Positions 16,296 through 26,000 of a DNA stretch of 64,000 bases are shown piece by piece. The notes below the pieces were generated by a model that worked only from the letters and a program-made list of their open reading frames with translations, did not search any database and was not told where the DNA came from. The translations under genes and the position numbers were made by a program. Every line of letters starts with the position of its first letter. Within the stretch, counting starts at the first letter, position 1. Source of the DNA: Pseudomonas abietaniphila (GTDB taxonomy: Bacteria; Pseudomonadota; Gammaproteobacteria; Pseudomonadales; Pseudomonadaceae). Location of the stretch: contig NZ_CP155619.1 of assembly GCF_039697315.1 (NCBI RefSeq), forward strand, positions 2,356,001 to 2,420,000. Direction: 5' to 3'.

Positions 16296-17399
16296 ATGGA
16301 AATATATTATAAAAACGACCACGTCATGATCTCCAACGATTTCTACGACAAGAAATTGCTAGTCATTTCGCTTTCCCCCTTGGTGGACGAAAAACAAAAT
16401 GCCACTATTGAGAATGGCTTCGGCAGAAGCTTCTTTCAGAGTAAAAGAATTTCTTGCATCTATATCATTCCGACGTGGAACCACTGGTACCAGTTTGAGT
16501 ACGTGAAAGATGCTTTAAACATAATAAAAGCAATGACATCGAACTTTGATAAAGTTGTCATTTACGGGGTTAGCATGGGAGCGTATGCTGCACTGAAATA
16601 CGCAGACTTTCTAAACGCCACCAACGTAATTTCCATCTCCCCACAGGCCGTTATCTCCGCTCCTTACGCAGACTTCGATAACCGGTTTTCGCAATTCTGG
16701 GAAAAAATCGAATATAAATCTGATAGCTGGCTACAAGAAAAACACCCCCCCATAGAAACGACGGTATTCTATGATCGTCTTCACGATCTTGACAACAGGC
16801 ATGCGCAGCTAATAGCGCGTAACATGAAGCACTGCCAAATGGTAAGCTTGCCACTTTCTGGGCATGAGGTGTTCGCTGTACTTAACGAGTCAGGGATTCT
16901 CTCTGAGTTTATATTCTCTCTCATTTACAAAACTACTCCCATAGCCAAACTGCTGAGAACGTATCGACAAAACAGAAGCAAATCTGGTGTACCGTGGATG
17001 TATGCAGCTCAGATATCGATGTCAAGGGGAAGAAAGCTGATCGCCGGCAGGCTTTATCGCCGTTCAATTGAGGTTATCGAATCACGTAAAAAAAATGGAC
17101 TTACTATTGACCAGGCGAAAGCAAGAATGACGGTAATGGAGTACGTTGCTTTTTGTTTCAAAACGAATGACTTTACTGGATTCTCGAAGCTCTACAGTGC
17201 ATTTTCAAACAATAAAATTATCAAAATAGATCTGAGCGCGAAGCAGTTGGAATATTGCCTTCATGTTAACGACCGAGAACAATTCATCGCATCTTTAAAA
17301 CACTTTAAAGACACTGGCAGAGGCCATGATGCGACTGTTAATCGACTCACTGCAGCGGCCATTCGGCAGGGCTTGGTGTCGGAAACGGATCTCAAATAA
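16296..17399 (+). CDS. Alpha/beta-hydrolase-fold protein with helical C-terminal extension
   Basis: A 367-aa protein. Residues 1-210 look like an alpha/beta hydrolase: a nucleophile elbow VVIYGVSMGAYAAL (Ser93 in G-x-S-x-G), a possible acid at VFYDRLHDLD (Asp160 or Asp164) and a possible catalytic His in LPLSGHEVF (His190). Residues 215-367 are helical, with many Lys and Arg, and may be TPR-like (YAAQISMSRGRKLIAGRLYR). There is no signal peptide, so it should act in the cytoplasm. It closes the AT-rich glycan stretch. It may be a deacylase or a transferase that uses the hydrolase fold; the substrate cannot be read from the sequence. Confidence 0.75.
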   Translation: MEIYYKNDHVMISNDFYDKKLLVISLSPLVDEKQNATIENGFGRSFFQSKRISCIYIIPTWNHWYQFEYVKDALNIIKAMTSNFDKVVIYGVSMGAYAALKYADFLNATNVISISPQAVISAPYADFDNRFSQFWEKIEYKSDSWLQEKHPPIETTVFYDRLHDLDNRHAQLIARNMKHCQMVSLPLSGHEVFAVLNESGILSEFIFSLIYKTTPIAKLLRTYRQNRSKSGVPWMYAAQISMSRGRKLIAGRLYRRSIEVIESRKKNGLTIDQAKARMTVMEYVAFCFKTNDFTGFSKLYSAFSNNKIIKIDLSAKQLEYCLHVNDREQFIASLKHFKDTGRGHDATVNRLTAAAIRQGLVSETDLK

Positions 17400-17743
17400 A
17401 CGGTGCTCCGGGGTAACAGGCGTGGTGGGGAACATTCTGGGAGGCGTTAACGGCACATTTCCAATTTGGGTCAAATGTCCACGCGAGGCTAATCCCAAGG
17501 GCTGAGGCTGACATCCCAAAGGCGATGGACATGTTGCGACATCCGCTTGTACATCGCCGCGCCCCCCCCTTCTCTGCTATCCTAACGGCCTTTAATTTCC
17601 GAGTGGCGAGCCACAGCAACGTTGCTCGATCGGCAACCATTACCGCCAAAAATGGGACTGTGACACCTCGCGCTTAGGGGTTGCAGCGCTGGTATGCCGA
17701 CCAATCTTTTAGCCAACAGCGTCGTTCGTAAGGACTTTTCAAC
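17400..17743. other. Intergenic region before the O-antigen operon
   Basis: A 344-nt gap without a convincing gene. GC content rises back to the genome norm here, which marks the right border of the AT-rich stretch. It should hold the promoter for wbpW and the following genes; a TATCCT at 17578 is the best -10 candidate but no -35 box sits at a suitable distance. No JUMPstart sequence was found. Confidence 0.5.
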
Positions 17744-19186
17744 ATGGATTTGATACCCGTAATTTTGTCTGGCGGCGTCGGCAGCCGGCTGTGGCCCGTG
17801 TCTCGCGAGGCCCATCCCAAGCCGTTCATGACGCTGCCAGACGGCCAGAACCTGATTCAGAAAACCTTCCTTCGGGCCTCCGCACTGGCGGGTGTATCTC
17901 AAGTGCTGACGGTCACTAATCGTGATCTGCTGTTCAAGACTGAGGACGAATATCGCACCGTCAATAAAGGCGGTCTGGCACAGGGCTACATCCTTGAGCC
18001 GTTTGGGCGCAATACGGCTGCGGCCGTCGCCATGGCAGCGTTGCAGATCAAGGCACTGCAAGGTTCCGACGCTCACATGCTGGTTCTGGCGGCGGATCAT
18101 TTGATTCAGGACGAGAAGGCGTTTGGCGCGGCGGTGTCCAATGCTGTCAAGCTGTCTGAACAGGGCTGGCTGGTCACGTTCGGGATTCAGCCGCAATATC
18201 CCGAAACAGGATTCGGTTACATCGAGGCGGGTGGTTCGGCTGGCCAGGCAGACGGTTTGAAGGTTGAGCGTTTCGTTGAGAAGCCTGATCTGGCCACTGC
18301 GCAATCCTATATTGCGGCCGGGAACTATTTCTGGAACTCGGGCATGTTCTGTTTCAAAGTTGAAACAGTACTGGAGCAGTTTGCCGAACATGCTCCCGAC
18401 GTACTGGAAGCGGCGGCGGCCTCTCTTGCCAGTTCTCGCCTGACCCAGGGTGACGCCTATCATTGCCTCGCCGTCGATGCTGACTCGTTCTCAAAAGTCC
18501 CGGACATCTCGATCGACTATGCGTTGATGGAGCGCTCCAACAAGGTCGCTACCATTCCTTGCGACATTGGTTGGAGCGATATCGGGTCCTGGAATGCCGT
18601 CAGCGAGCTAACGGCTCAGGACGAAGACGGTAACCGTTTCGAAGGCGAAGTGCTGTCTCATGGCTCGCGCAACAACTACGTGAATTCGGAAGAGCGACTG
18701 ACTGCGCTGGTGGGTGTCGAAGACCTGCTGGTCGTCGATACCGCGGATGCGTTGATGATCGCGCACAAGGACCATGCTCAGGACGTCAAGCACATCGTCA
18801 CGCAGTTGAAGAAGTCGGGGCACACGCTGCATCAACTCCATCAGACGGTCCACCGCCCGTGGGGCACCTACACCACGCTGGAAAATGGTGAGCGGTTCAA
18901 GATCAAGCGCATCGTCGTCAAGCCGAAAGCGTCGCTGTCCCTGCAAATGCACCACCATCGCAGCGAGCACTGGATCGTAGTCAGCGGCATGGCGGTCGTG
19001 GTCAATGACGATCAGGAATTGATGCTCAATACCAACGAGTCGACATTTATCCGTGCTGGCCACAGGCATCGTTTGAGCAATCCTGGTGTCATAGACCTGG
19101 TGCTGATCGAAGTACAGAGCGGTGACTATCTGGGCGAGGACGATATCGTTCGCTTTGAGGATGTCTACGGTCGAGCTGGGGCTTGA
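17744..19186 (+). CDS. wbpW: Mannose-1-phosphate guanylyltransferase / mannose-6-phosphate isomerase
   Basis: A bifunctional 480-aa type II PMI/GMP enzyme that isomerises fructose-6-P to mannose-6-P and joins mannose-1-P to GTP, giving GDP-mannose. The pyrophosphorylase signature GGVGSRLWPVSREAHPKPF is at residues 10-28 and FVEKPDLATAQSYI holds the sugar-binding Glu-Lys. The C-terminal isomerase cupin carries the metal ligands in SLQMHHHRSEHWIVVSG. Length matches ManC/AlgA/WbpW; the position before wzm and wzt matches wbpW of the P. aeruginosa common antigen cluster. GDP-mannose is the substrate of Gmd, encoded 13 kb downstream. Confidence 0.93.
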   Translation: MDLIPVILSGGVGSRLWPVSREAHPKPFMTLPDGQNLIQKTFLRASALAGVSQVLTVTNRDLLFKTEDEYRTVNKGGLAQGYILEPFGRNTAAAVAMAALQIKALQGSDAHMLVLAADHLIQDEKAFGAAVSNAVKLSEQGWLVTFGIQPQYPETGFGYIEAGGSAGQADGLKVERFVEKPDLATAQSYIAAGNYFWNSGMFCFKVETVLEQFAEHAPDVLEAAAASLASSRLTQGDAYHCLAVDADSFSKVPDISIDYALMERSNKVATIPCDIGWSDIGSWNAVSELTAQDEDGNRFEGEVLSHGSRNNYVNSEERLTALVGVEDLLVVDTADALMIAHKDHAQDVKHIVTQLKKSGHTLHQLHQTVHRPWGTYTTLENGERFKIKRIVVKPKASLSLQMHHHRSEHWIVVSGMAVVVNDDQELMLNTNESTFIRAGHRHRLSNPGVIDLVLIEVQSGDYLGEDDIVRFEDVYGRAGA

Positions 19187-19511
19187 TTGTCAGGCAGCAA
19201 GGAATGATGTCGACATGGCTGTACGCGGGTTGGAGTCCTCGCCAACCCTTCTGCTTTCTTACAGCTCATCGACGCTGGGGCGACGGCTGGTCGGCTACTG
19301 TCGTGGTGGCTGATCGAACGCCCCCTGCGGTTGAGTTCGTATGCAGTCCTCCAGTCCTTTGCTTTTCCGATCTTTCAGGCATTCGTCTGCGTGAGGCGCG
19401 GGTTGCCAAGGCAACGCTGCGCCTGGCGGCCGTGCAGGACAACCACTGCCATCCGTGCGATCCAGTCGCCACGTCAGTGAAAAAAATCATACGCGTCATC
19501 GAGGACCAAGC
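19187..19511 (+). pseudogene. Gap with possible remnant of an acyltransferase-3 C-terminus
   Basis: A 325-nt gap between wbpW and wzm with no intact gene. In the frame running from about 19208 to 19480, after a TGA at 19205, the translation contains LLSWWLIERPLRLSSYA at about 19295-19345. The WWLIERP-L-R pattern is typical near the C-terminus of acyltransferase-3 proteins of the O-acetylase type. No start or upstream domain remains. This may be the end of a decayed O-acetyltransferase gene, or chance. Confidence 0.3.
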
Positions 19512-20306
19512 ATGTACGGCATGTTGAAAGGGCTTTGGGACTACCGAAGCTTTATTGTCACGTCCATCCGCAATGAATTTATCGCCAGGTTTGCTCGCAG
19601 CAAACTGGGCGGTCTGTGGATGATCATTCACCCTTTGTCCCAAGTGGCGATCTACGCACTGATTCTGTCGAACGTGCTAGCAGCCAAACTGCCAGGCATA
19701 GACAACAAGTATGCGTACGCGCTTTATCTGATGGCGGGGATTCTTGCGTGGAACCTGTTCTCGGAAATTGTTTCCCGATGCCTGAACCTGTTCATCGAGC
19801 AAGGCAACATTATGAAGAAAATGCGTTTCCCGCGCATTGCCTTGCCGGTCATCGTCATGGGCTCGTGCCTGCTCAATAACTTGCTGCTGTTCGTCGCCGT
19901 CCTGGTGGTGTTCGCGGCGTTGGGGCAAATGCCTAATATGGAGATGTTCTGGCTGCTCCCGCTGACTGTCGTGGTCACTGCACTGGCAGTCGGCCTCGGC
20001 CTGGTATTGGGCGTCATCAACGTTTTTGTCCGAGACGTCGGACAAGTGGTGCCAATCATCATGCAGGTCTGGTTCTGGTTCACCCCGATCGTCTACTCGG
20101 CGAATATCATTCCCCAGAATCTTCAAGGGCTGATGAATTTCAACCCGATGTATTCAATCGTGACCGCTTACCACGACGTGCTGGTTTACCAGGTCTCCCC
20201 GAAGCTCGAAGAAGTCGCCATCACCGTGGGCGTGACCTGCGTGTTGCTGGTCCTGGGGTTGTTCATGTTTCGCCGTGCGGCTCCGGAAATGGTGGATTCC
20301 CTATGA
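19512..20306 (+). CDS. wzm: O-antigen ABC transporter permease Wzm
   Basis: A 264-aa ABC-2-type permease that, with Wzt, moves the undecaprenyl-linked polysaccharide across the inner membrane. Six hydrophobic segments are visible, among them VAIYALILSNVLAAKL, LYLMAGILAWNLFSEIV, NLLLFVAVLVVFAALG and ALAVGLGLVLGVINVF. FVRDVGQVVPIIMQVWFWFTPIVY is a hallmark of polysaccharide-export permeases. The start at 19512 (MYGMLKGLWDYRSF) matches the family's usual N-terminus; an upstream in-frame ATG at 19455 adds an atypical charged tail. The stop overlaps the start of wzt by 4 nt. Confidence 0.93.
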   Translation: MYGMLKGLWDYRSFIVTSIRNEFIARFARSKLGGLWMIIHPLSQVAIYALILSNVLAAKLPGIDNKYAYALYLMAGILAWNLFSEIVSRCLNLFIEQGNIMKKMRFPRIALPVIVMGSCLLNNLLLFVAVLVVFAALGQMPNMEMFWLLPLTVVVTALAVGLGLVLGVINVFVRDVGQVVPIIMQVWFWFTPIVYSANIIPQNLQGLMNFNPMYSIVTAYHDVLVYQVSPKLEEVAITVGVTCVLLVLGLFMFRRAAPEMVDSL

Positions 20307-21520
20307 CTCTTCTAGCGGTCAGCAATCTCGGCAAGGCCTACCGAACCTACAGCTCGGAATGGAAGCGAATTGCCAACTGGTTTTTCGTCCCTGCCAAACC
20401 TCACCACGAACACTGGGTGTTGCGCCACATCAGCTTCGCCATTGAGCCAGGCGAGGCCATTGGTATCGTCGGACAGAACGGCGCCGGCAAGTCCACTCTT
20501 CTGAAAATGATCACCGGTACCCTGCAGCCTACCGAGGGCAGCGTGCAGGTGAACGGGCGCATTGCTGCGATTCTCGAACTGGGGATGGGCTTCAATCCAG
20601 AGTTGACCGGTAGGCAAAACGTCTATCACGCCGCCGGTTTGATGGGTTTCAACAGTGATCAGATTGACGCGGTGATTGATGACGTCGAGGCCTTCGCAGA
20701 GATTGGCGAATACTTCGATGAGAGTGTGCGTACCTACTCCAGCGGCATGCAAATGCGGGTGGCATTCTCTGTCGCAACTGCGTTTCGTCCTGACATCCTG
20801 ATCGTCGATGAAGCCCTGTCGGTAGGCGACAGCTACTTTCAGCACAAGAGTTTTGCCCGCATCAAGGCGTTCCAGGAACAAGGAACGACGTTGATTATCG
20901 TGTCCCATGACCGCGGCTCGATCCAGGCGCTGTGTGATCGGGCCATCCTGCTCGACGGAGGCACGGTGATCAAGGACGGTCCGCCCGAAGAGGTCATGGA
21001 CTTCTACAACGCCATCGTAGCTGACAAGGAGAACGCAACGGTGGAGGTCGTCGCACTGGACAGCGGTGCGACACAGACACGCTCAGGCAGCCGCAAAGCG
21101 ACCATTGAAAGCGTATCGCTTCTGGACGCGGCCGGTGCGCCGGTCGAGTTCGTGGGCGTCGGCGATGAAGTCACGCTGTGCATCAAGGGCAAAAGCCATG
21201 AGGCGCTCCCTGAAGTCGTCGTGGGTTACTTGATCAAGGACCGTCTGGGGCAGAGCATATTCGGCACGAATACCCACCACCTGAACTGCAAGTCAATGAA
21301 CCTGGCAGCTGGCCAGACCTTTACCTACAAATTCAGGTTTCCGGCCAATCTGGGGATCGGTTCTTACTCGGTGGCCGTAGCATTGCACGCGTCCGAGACC
21401 CATATCGTAGAAAACTTCGAGTGGGTGGATCTTGCACTGGTGTTCAACGTCGTCAATATTGCCGAGCAAACTTTCGTAGGCCTCAGCTGGATGCCGCCGA
21501 CTGTCGAGATCGATGTGTGA
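20303..21520 (+). CDS. wzt: O-antigen ABC transporter ATPase Wzt with C-terminal glycan-binding domain
   Basis: A 405-aa ATPase partner of Wzm. Walker A GQNGAGKST is at residues 57-65, signature YSSGMQMRVA at 145-154, Walker B ILIVDE at 165-170. Residues about 250-405 form the extra domain seen in Wzt proteins that bind the modified non-reducing end of the finished chain (VGYLIKDRLGQSIFGTNTHHL, YSVAVALHASETHIVENFEWVDLALVFNV). That design implies a chain-terminating modification recognised before export, which fits the methyltransferase encoded next. ATG at 20303 overlaps the wzm stop. Confidence 0.94.
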   Translation: MTLLAVSNLGKAYRTYSSEWKRIANWFFVPAKPHHEHWVLRHISFAIEPGEAIGIVGQNGAGKSTLLKMITGTLQPTEGSVQVNGRIAAILELGMGFNPELTGRQNVYHAAGLMGFNSDQIDAVIDDVEAFAEIGEYFDESVRTYSSGMQMRVAFSVATAFRPDILIVDEALSVGDSYFQHKSFARIKAFQEQGTTLIIVSHDRGSIQALCDRAILLDGGTVIKDGPPEEVMDFYNAIVADKENATVEVVALDSGATQTRSGSRKATIESVSLLDAAGAPVEFVGVGDEVTLCIKGKSHEALPEVVVGYLIKDRLGQSIFGTNTHHLNCKSMNLAAGQTFTYKFRFPANLGIGSYSVAVALHASETHIVENFEWVDLALVFNVVNIAEQTFVGLSWMPPTVEIDV

Positions 21521-21653
21521 TCGCCACGTCTCTCTCAGCCGGCGCCGCTTCGCTCACCCCCAGGTTGCGTAATCGCGCGACACGGGTTGAACCGAACATT
21601 ACCCTGCCAATATTCGAATAATTGCTGGACCGATTCAGAATCAGGATGCGCCC

Positions 21654-23021
21654 GTGAGTGAATTTTACCGATCGTTTGAAGACAAGCACCGTGGCTCCCG
21701 AGAGTTGATATTAAGTCGCCTCAATGCCTATAAGCCGTTCATAGAGAAGCTAAGAGCGCACTGGGATCTGGAAATCACCGACCTCGGTTGCGGTCGAGGA
21801 GAATGGCTTGAGCTATTGACCTCGATGCAGGTGCGTTGCCACGGTGTTGACCTGAATGAGGCCATGCTGTCGGCCTGCACAGCTCGCGGCTTGAGTGTTA
21901 CGAAAAACGATGCAATCAGCTACCTGAAGCAGCTTCCGGCTGGCAGCCAGATGGTTGTCAGTGGCTTTCACCTCGCTGAGCATATTCCATTTGATCAGCT
22001 ACAGGTGCTTGTGCAGGAGGCTAAGCGTGTACTCGTTCCGGGTGGCCTTCTGATACTGGAAACACCTAATCCTGAAAACCTTCTAGTGGGTACCTCCAGT
22101 TTCTACATGGACCCGACGCACGTTAATCCTTTGCCTCCGCCACTGCTCCAGTTTTTGCCGGAGCACTATGGTTATGCCCGGGCCACCGTGCTTCGGCTCC
22201 AGGAGCCCGCCCCTCTGGAGGACATCGAACAGGTCACGCTGATGGACGTGCTGAGCGGCGTCAGTCCTGACTACTCGATCGTGGCTCAAACCGTCCATGC
22301 CGAGGGCGAAGGTCCCGACTTGGACGCATTGTTTGCGACACCATTCGGCGTCACCCTGGCAGAGCTTGCTCAAGGGTACGAGGAAAGAGTATCCCGTGTA
22401 GAAAACACGGCGGTGAATGCCGTGGATATGGTCCGGGCGCTGGAAAAAAATGTTGCGGCCCTGCAACAGAACCTCACGATTCAAATCAGAAGCCTGGAAC
22501 TCGAAAACCGGATTCTGCGCGACGAAAACGCCAGGTTTTCAGACCAACTGCTGGCTCAGAAAGAAAAGATTCATGAAGGGGAGGTCGTGCTGGCCGAGCA
22601 CGGCGCCTATCTGGGCGTGTTGACGTCTCAACTCGGAATTGCCAGAAGCCGGCTTCACGCGCTAAGCGTCATCATCCCGTCTCCGATCGTATCGTCGGTC
22701 AGGTATGTGCTGCTGCAAGGGAAGCTTCTGAAAAAGGATGGCGTCAAGACCCGGTCCAAGTTGATGGCCCGGAAAGTGGTGTTTTTCACGATCCGGAAAC
22801 TGGCGCCTATCAAGCCGCTCAAGAAAGCTGGTGTTTTCGCCCTCAAAAAACTGGGCGCTTATGAAATTCTCCGAACCAAGTACATCCGCAAGGATATCCA
22901 GATTTTTCGGCCCGCCGTTGGTCACACCGTCAACATCGGCATGGACAACTTGTCACCTCATGGCCGAAACGTGCTGGCAAAACTCAAACTCGCGGAAAAG
23001 ATTCGGGACAGGAACAAATAA
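21654..23021 (+). CDS. SAM methyltransferase with coiled coil, probable O-antigen chain-terminating enzyme
   Basis: A 455-aa protein with a GTG start. Residues about 45-200 are a class I methyltransferase: ITDLGCGRGEWLELL (motif I), GVDLNEAML, MVVSGFHLAEHIPF and LVPGGLLILETPNPENLLVG. From about 245 to 320 there is a heptad-rich coiled coil (VSRVENTAVNAVDMVRALEKNV, LELENRILRDENARFSDQLL). The basic tail has many Lys and Arg residues that could contact the membrane. The layout resembles WbdD of E. coli O8/O9, where a terminal methylation and a coiled-coil ruler set chain length and give Wzt its export signal. That function is inferred by analogy. The next gene starts on its stop (TAATG). Confidence 0.85.
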   Translation: MSEFYRSFEDKHRGSRELILSRLNAYKPFIEKLRAHWDLEITDLGCGRGEWLELLTSMQVRCHGVDLNEAMLSACTARGLSVTKNDAISYLKQLPAGSQMVVSGFHLAEHIPFDQLQVLVQEAKRVLVPGGLLILETPNPENLLVGTSSFYMDPTHVNPLPPPLLQFLPEHYGYARATVLRLQEPAPLEDIEQVTLMDVLSGVSPDYSIVAQTVHAEGEGPDLDALFATPFGVTLAELAQGYEERVSRVENTAVNAVDMVRALEKNVAALQQNLTIQIRSLELENRILRDENARFSDQLLAQKEKIHEGEVVLAEHGAYLGVLTSQLGIARSRLHALSVIIPSPIVSSVRYVLLQGKLLKKDGVKTRSKLMARKVVFFTIRKLAPIKPLKKAGVFALKKLGAYEILRTKYIRKDIQIFRPAVGHTVNIGMDNLSPHGRNVLAKLKLAEKIRDRNK

Positions 23022-26000
23022 TGCGTATTGTAATTGACCTTCAGGGCGCCCAGACGGAAAGCCGGTACCGTGGCATCGGACGCTATAGTCTGTCTCTGGC
23101 CCTGGCAGTGGTACGCAACCGTGGGGAACATGACGTTCATCTGGTGTTGAACGGCATTCTGTCCGACACCATCGAGTCGGTCAGAACAGCGTTCGACGGT
23201 CTGCTTCCGGCTGAAAACATTCATGTCTGGTACGCGCCGGGGCCGGTCGCCGAAATCGACCCTTCGAATCTCGAGCGCAGAAAAGCTGCCGAGCTGATTC
23301 GCGAAGGTTTCATCGCCAGCTTGAACCCGGACATCGTTCATATCAGTTCCGTGATCGAAGGTTATCTGGATGACGCCGTCACCAGTATTGCCCGCTTCGA
23401 CACCAAGACTCCCGTCAGCGTGTCGCATTACGACCTCATTCCGTTACTGAATCCAGCCCAGTATCTGAACTCCAGTCCCAGCTATAAACAGCACTACCTC
23501 GGCAAAGTCGACGAACTGCAAAGAGCGTCACTGGTTCTGTCTATCTCCGAGTTCTCTCGGGCTGAAGGGGTTGAATATCTGTCCGTTGACGAATCTCGCT
23601 CAGTCAACATTTCCACAGCCATTGACGATAACTTCCAGAAGCTGACGATCTCGCCGACAGATGCCGCTGTTTTCCTTCAGGCCATGGGTATCAACAAACC
23701 TTTCATTTTTTATACCGGCGGTTCGGACGAGCGAAAAAATCTACCAAGGCTGGTCGAGGCGTTTGCGTTATTACCGGATGCGGTCAGAGCACAACATCAG
23801 CTGGTCTTCGCTGGAAAGATCCCTAACGAACATTGCAACGATCTGATCGCGGAAGGCGAAGCGCTTGGATTAGAGGCCGAAGACCTCAAGTTCCTGGGGT
23901 ATGTCGACGAAAAACAACTGGTGACGCTGTACAACCTGTGTCGAGTCTTCGTATTTCCTTCGTGGCACGAAGGTTTCGGTTTGCCACCGCTGGAAGCCAT
24001 GGCATGTGGCGCGGCGGCCATTGGCTCACGCGCGTCGAGCATCCCGGAGGTGCTGGGTTGGGACGACGCGCTGTTCGACCCATACGACGTCAGGTCGATC
24101 AGCACTAAATTGCTTCAGGCCCTCGAAGATGAAGCGTTCCGAAACACGCTGATCGCCCACGGTCTTGAGCAGTCCAAATTGTTCACCTGGGACCATTGCG
24201 CACAGACGGCGATCAGCGCTTTCGAGCGCTTCATGAGCACACGTGTGCCTGAAGCGCCACGAACGACATCCACGCATCGAAAGCGCCTGGCGTTCGTCTC
24301 TCCTCTACCGCCAGAGCGCACCGGCATCGCCGGCTATGCATCCGAGCTGCTGCCGGAATTGCACAAGCTCTATGACATCGAACTGGTGGTCTATCAGAAC
24401 GATGTGACCGACGAGTGGGCGAAGGCGAACTGCTCGATTCGAGACCCGCAGTGGTTGCTGGATAATTCCGGCGCAATGGACCGTGTGGTTTATCAGATGG
24501 GGAATTCGATTTTCCACCATCACATGATGGAACTAATGAGGCTGGTGCCAGGCGTCGTAGTGCTCCATGACTTCTTCCTGAGTGGCCTGAAGTCCTACTT
24601 GCAGGACGTGCATATCTCGGTGGATGCCTGGGACGAAGCATTGTATTTCTCGCATGGTTACAGCGCCCTGATCGAGAAATTCAAAGTCTTGACGCCAGAT
24701 GAACTCCGGCTCAAATACCCCGTGAACCTGGAAATATTCCAGCAGGCCCAAGGTGTCATTCTCCACTCCAACTATTCAAAAGAGCTGACTCGCTATTGGT
24801 ACGGTGACCGTCTGGCCGCTAAGTGCGAGGTCATTCCTCTTCTGCGTCAGCCCTCGCCTGCCGCAGATCGTGGTCTCTCTAAGGAAGTGGTTGGGCTGAA
24901 GCCGGACGACTTTCTGATCTGCAGCTTCGGCTTCCTCGACCCGACCAAGATGAATCATGCCTTGCTGGAAGCGTGGGTCGATTCATCCCTCTCCAAGAAT
25001 CCCAACTGCAAGCTGGTGTTCGTGGGCGACATCAATCACCAGCCCTATCTTGATCAGCTCAAGGGGATCATGGCGCGAGCGCCGTTCCCCGAAAACATCA
25101 AAATCACCGGGTGGGCGGACGTCGAGACGTACAGCAACTACCTGAAAGCCACCGATGTCGCGGTCCAGTTGCGCAGCAACTCTCGCGGTGAAACGTCGGC
25201 GGCCGTGCTTGACTGCATGAACCACGGCGCGGCGGTTATCGCCAATGCCAACGGCTCGTTCGCGGAGCTGGACCCGAATGCGACCATCATGCTGCCTGAC
25301 GTTTTCGGGAACAGCGCCCTGAAGGATGCGCTGGAATTGCTGTGGACGGATGCCGACCTGCGCCTAAAGTTAGGCGCCCACGGCGCTCAGACGATCCGGA
25401 CGAAACACTCACCCGAGAACTGTGCCGCGTTGTACTTCACTGCGATCGAGCAACAGTACCGCAACAACCGCTATGGTCTGGATGCTTTGCTAAGCCGCGT
25501 ATTCGATAACTCCAGCCCTGCTTATCTGGCAAACCATGCAGTGAGACTGGCCGACTCGCTGTCGCAAAACTTCCCGCCGCAGCGGTCCTTCAGCACGATT
25601 TATCTGGATATCACCGCGACCCACGTCACGACCCTGCGCACCGGCATCGAGCGGGTGGCGATGGCCGTCATGATGACGTTGCTCAAGAAAACCAGCCCGG
25701 CGCTTCGCATCGAACCCGTTTATCTGTGCAAGACCAATGATGTATGGGGCTACAAAACCGCGACGCGGTTCACGCTGGAATGCATAGGCGGCCCGTCCGG
25801 GCTGATGTCCGATCAGGTCGTCATTCCCCAGAAAGGTGATCGAGTGATCACGCTGGACTGGTCTCACGACCTGGTGAATGCCTATGAATCGGGGTATCTC
25901 ACGCACCTGATGGATAACGGCGTAAAGCTGTACGCCACTATTTTTGATCTTTTGCCAGTGCTGCTACCACAGCACTTCCCGCCACAGGCCGAACTGCCCT

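Noticed and set aside
17547..17583. Promoter TTGTAC/TATCCT before wbpW
   Set aside because: The spacer would be 25 nt, too long for a sigma-70 promoter.
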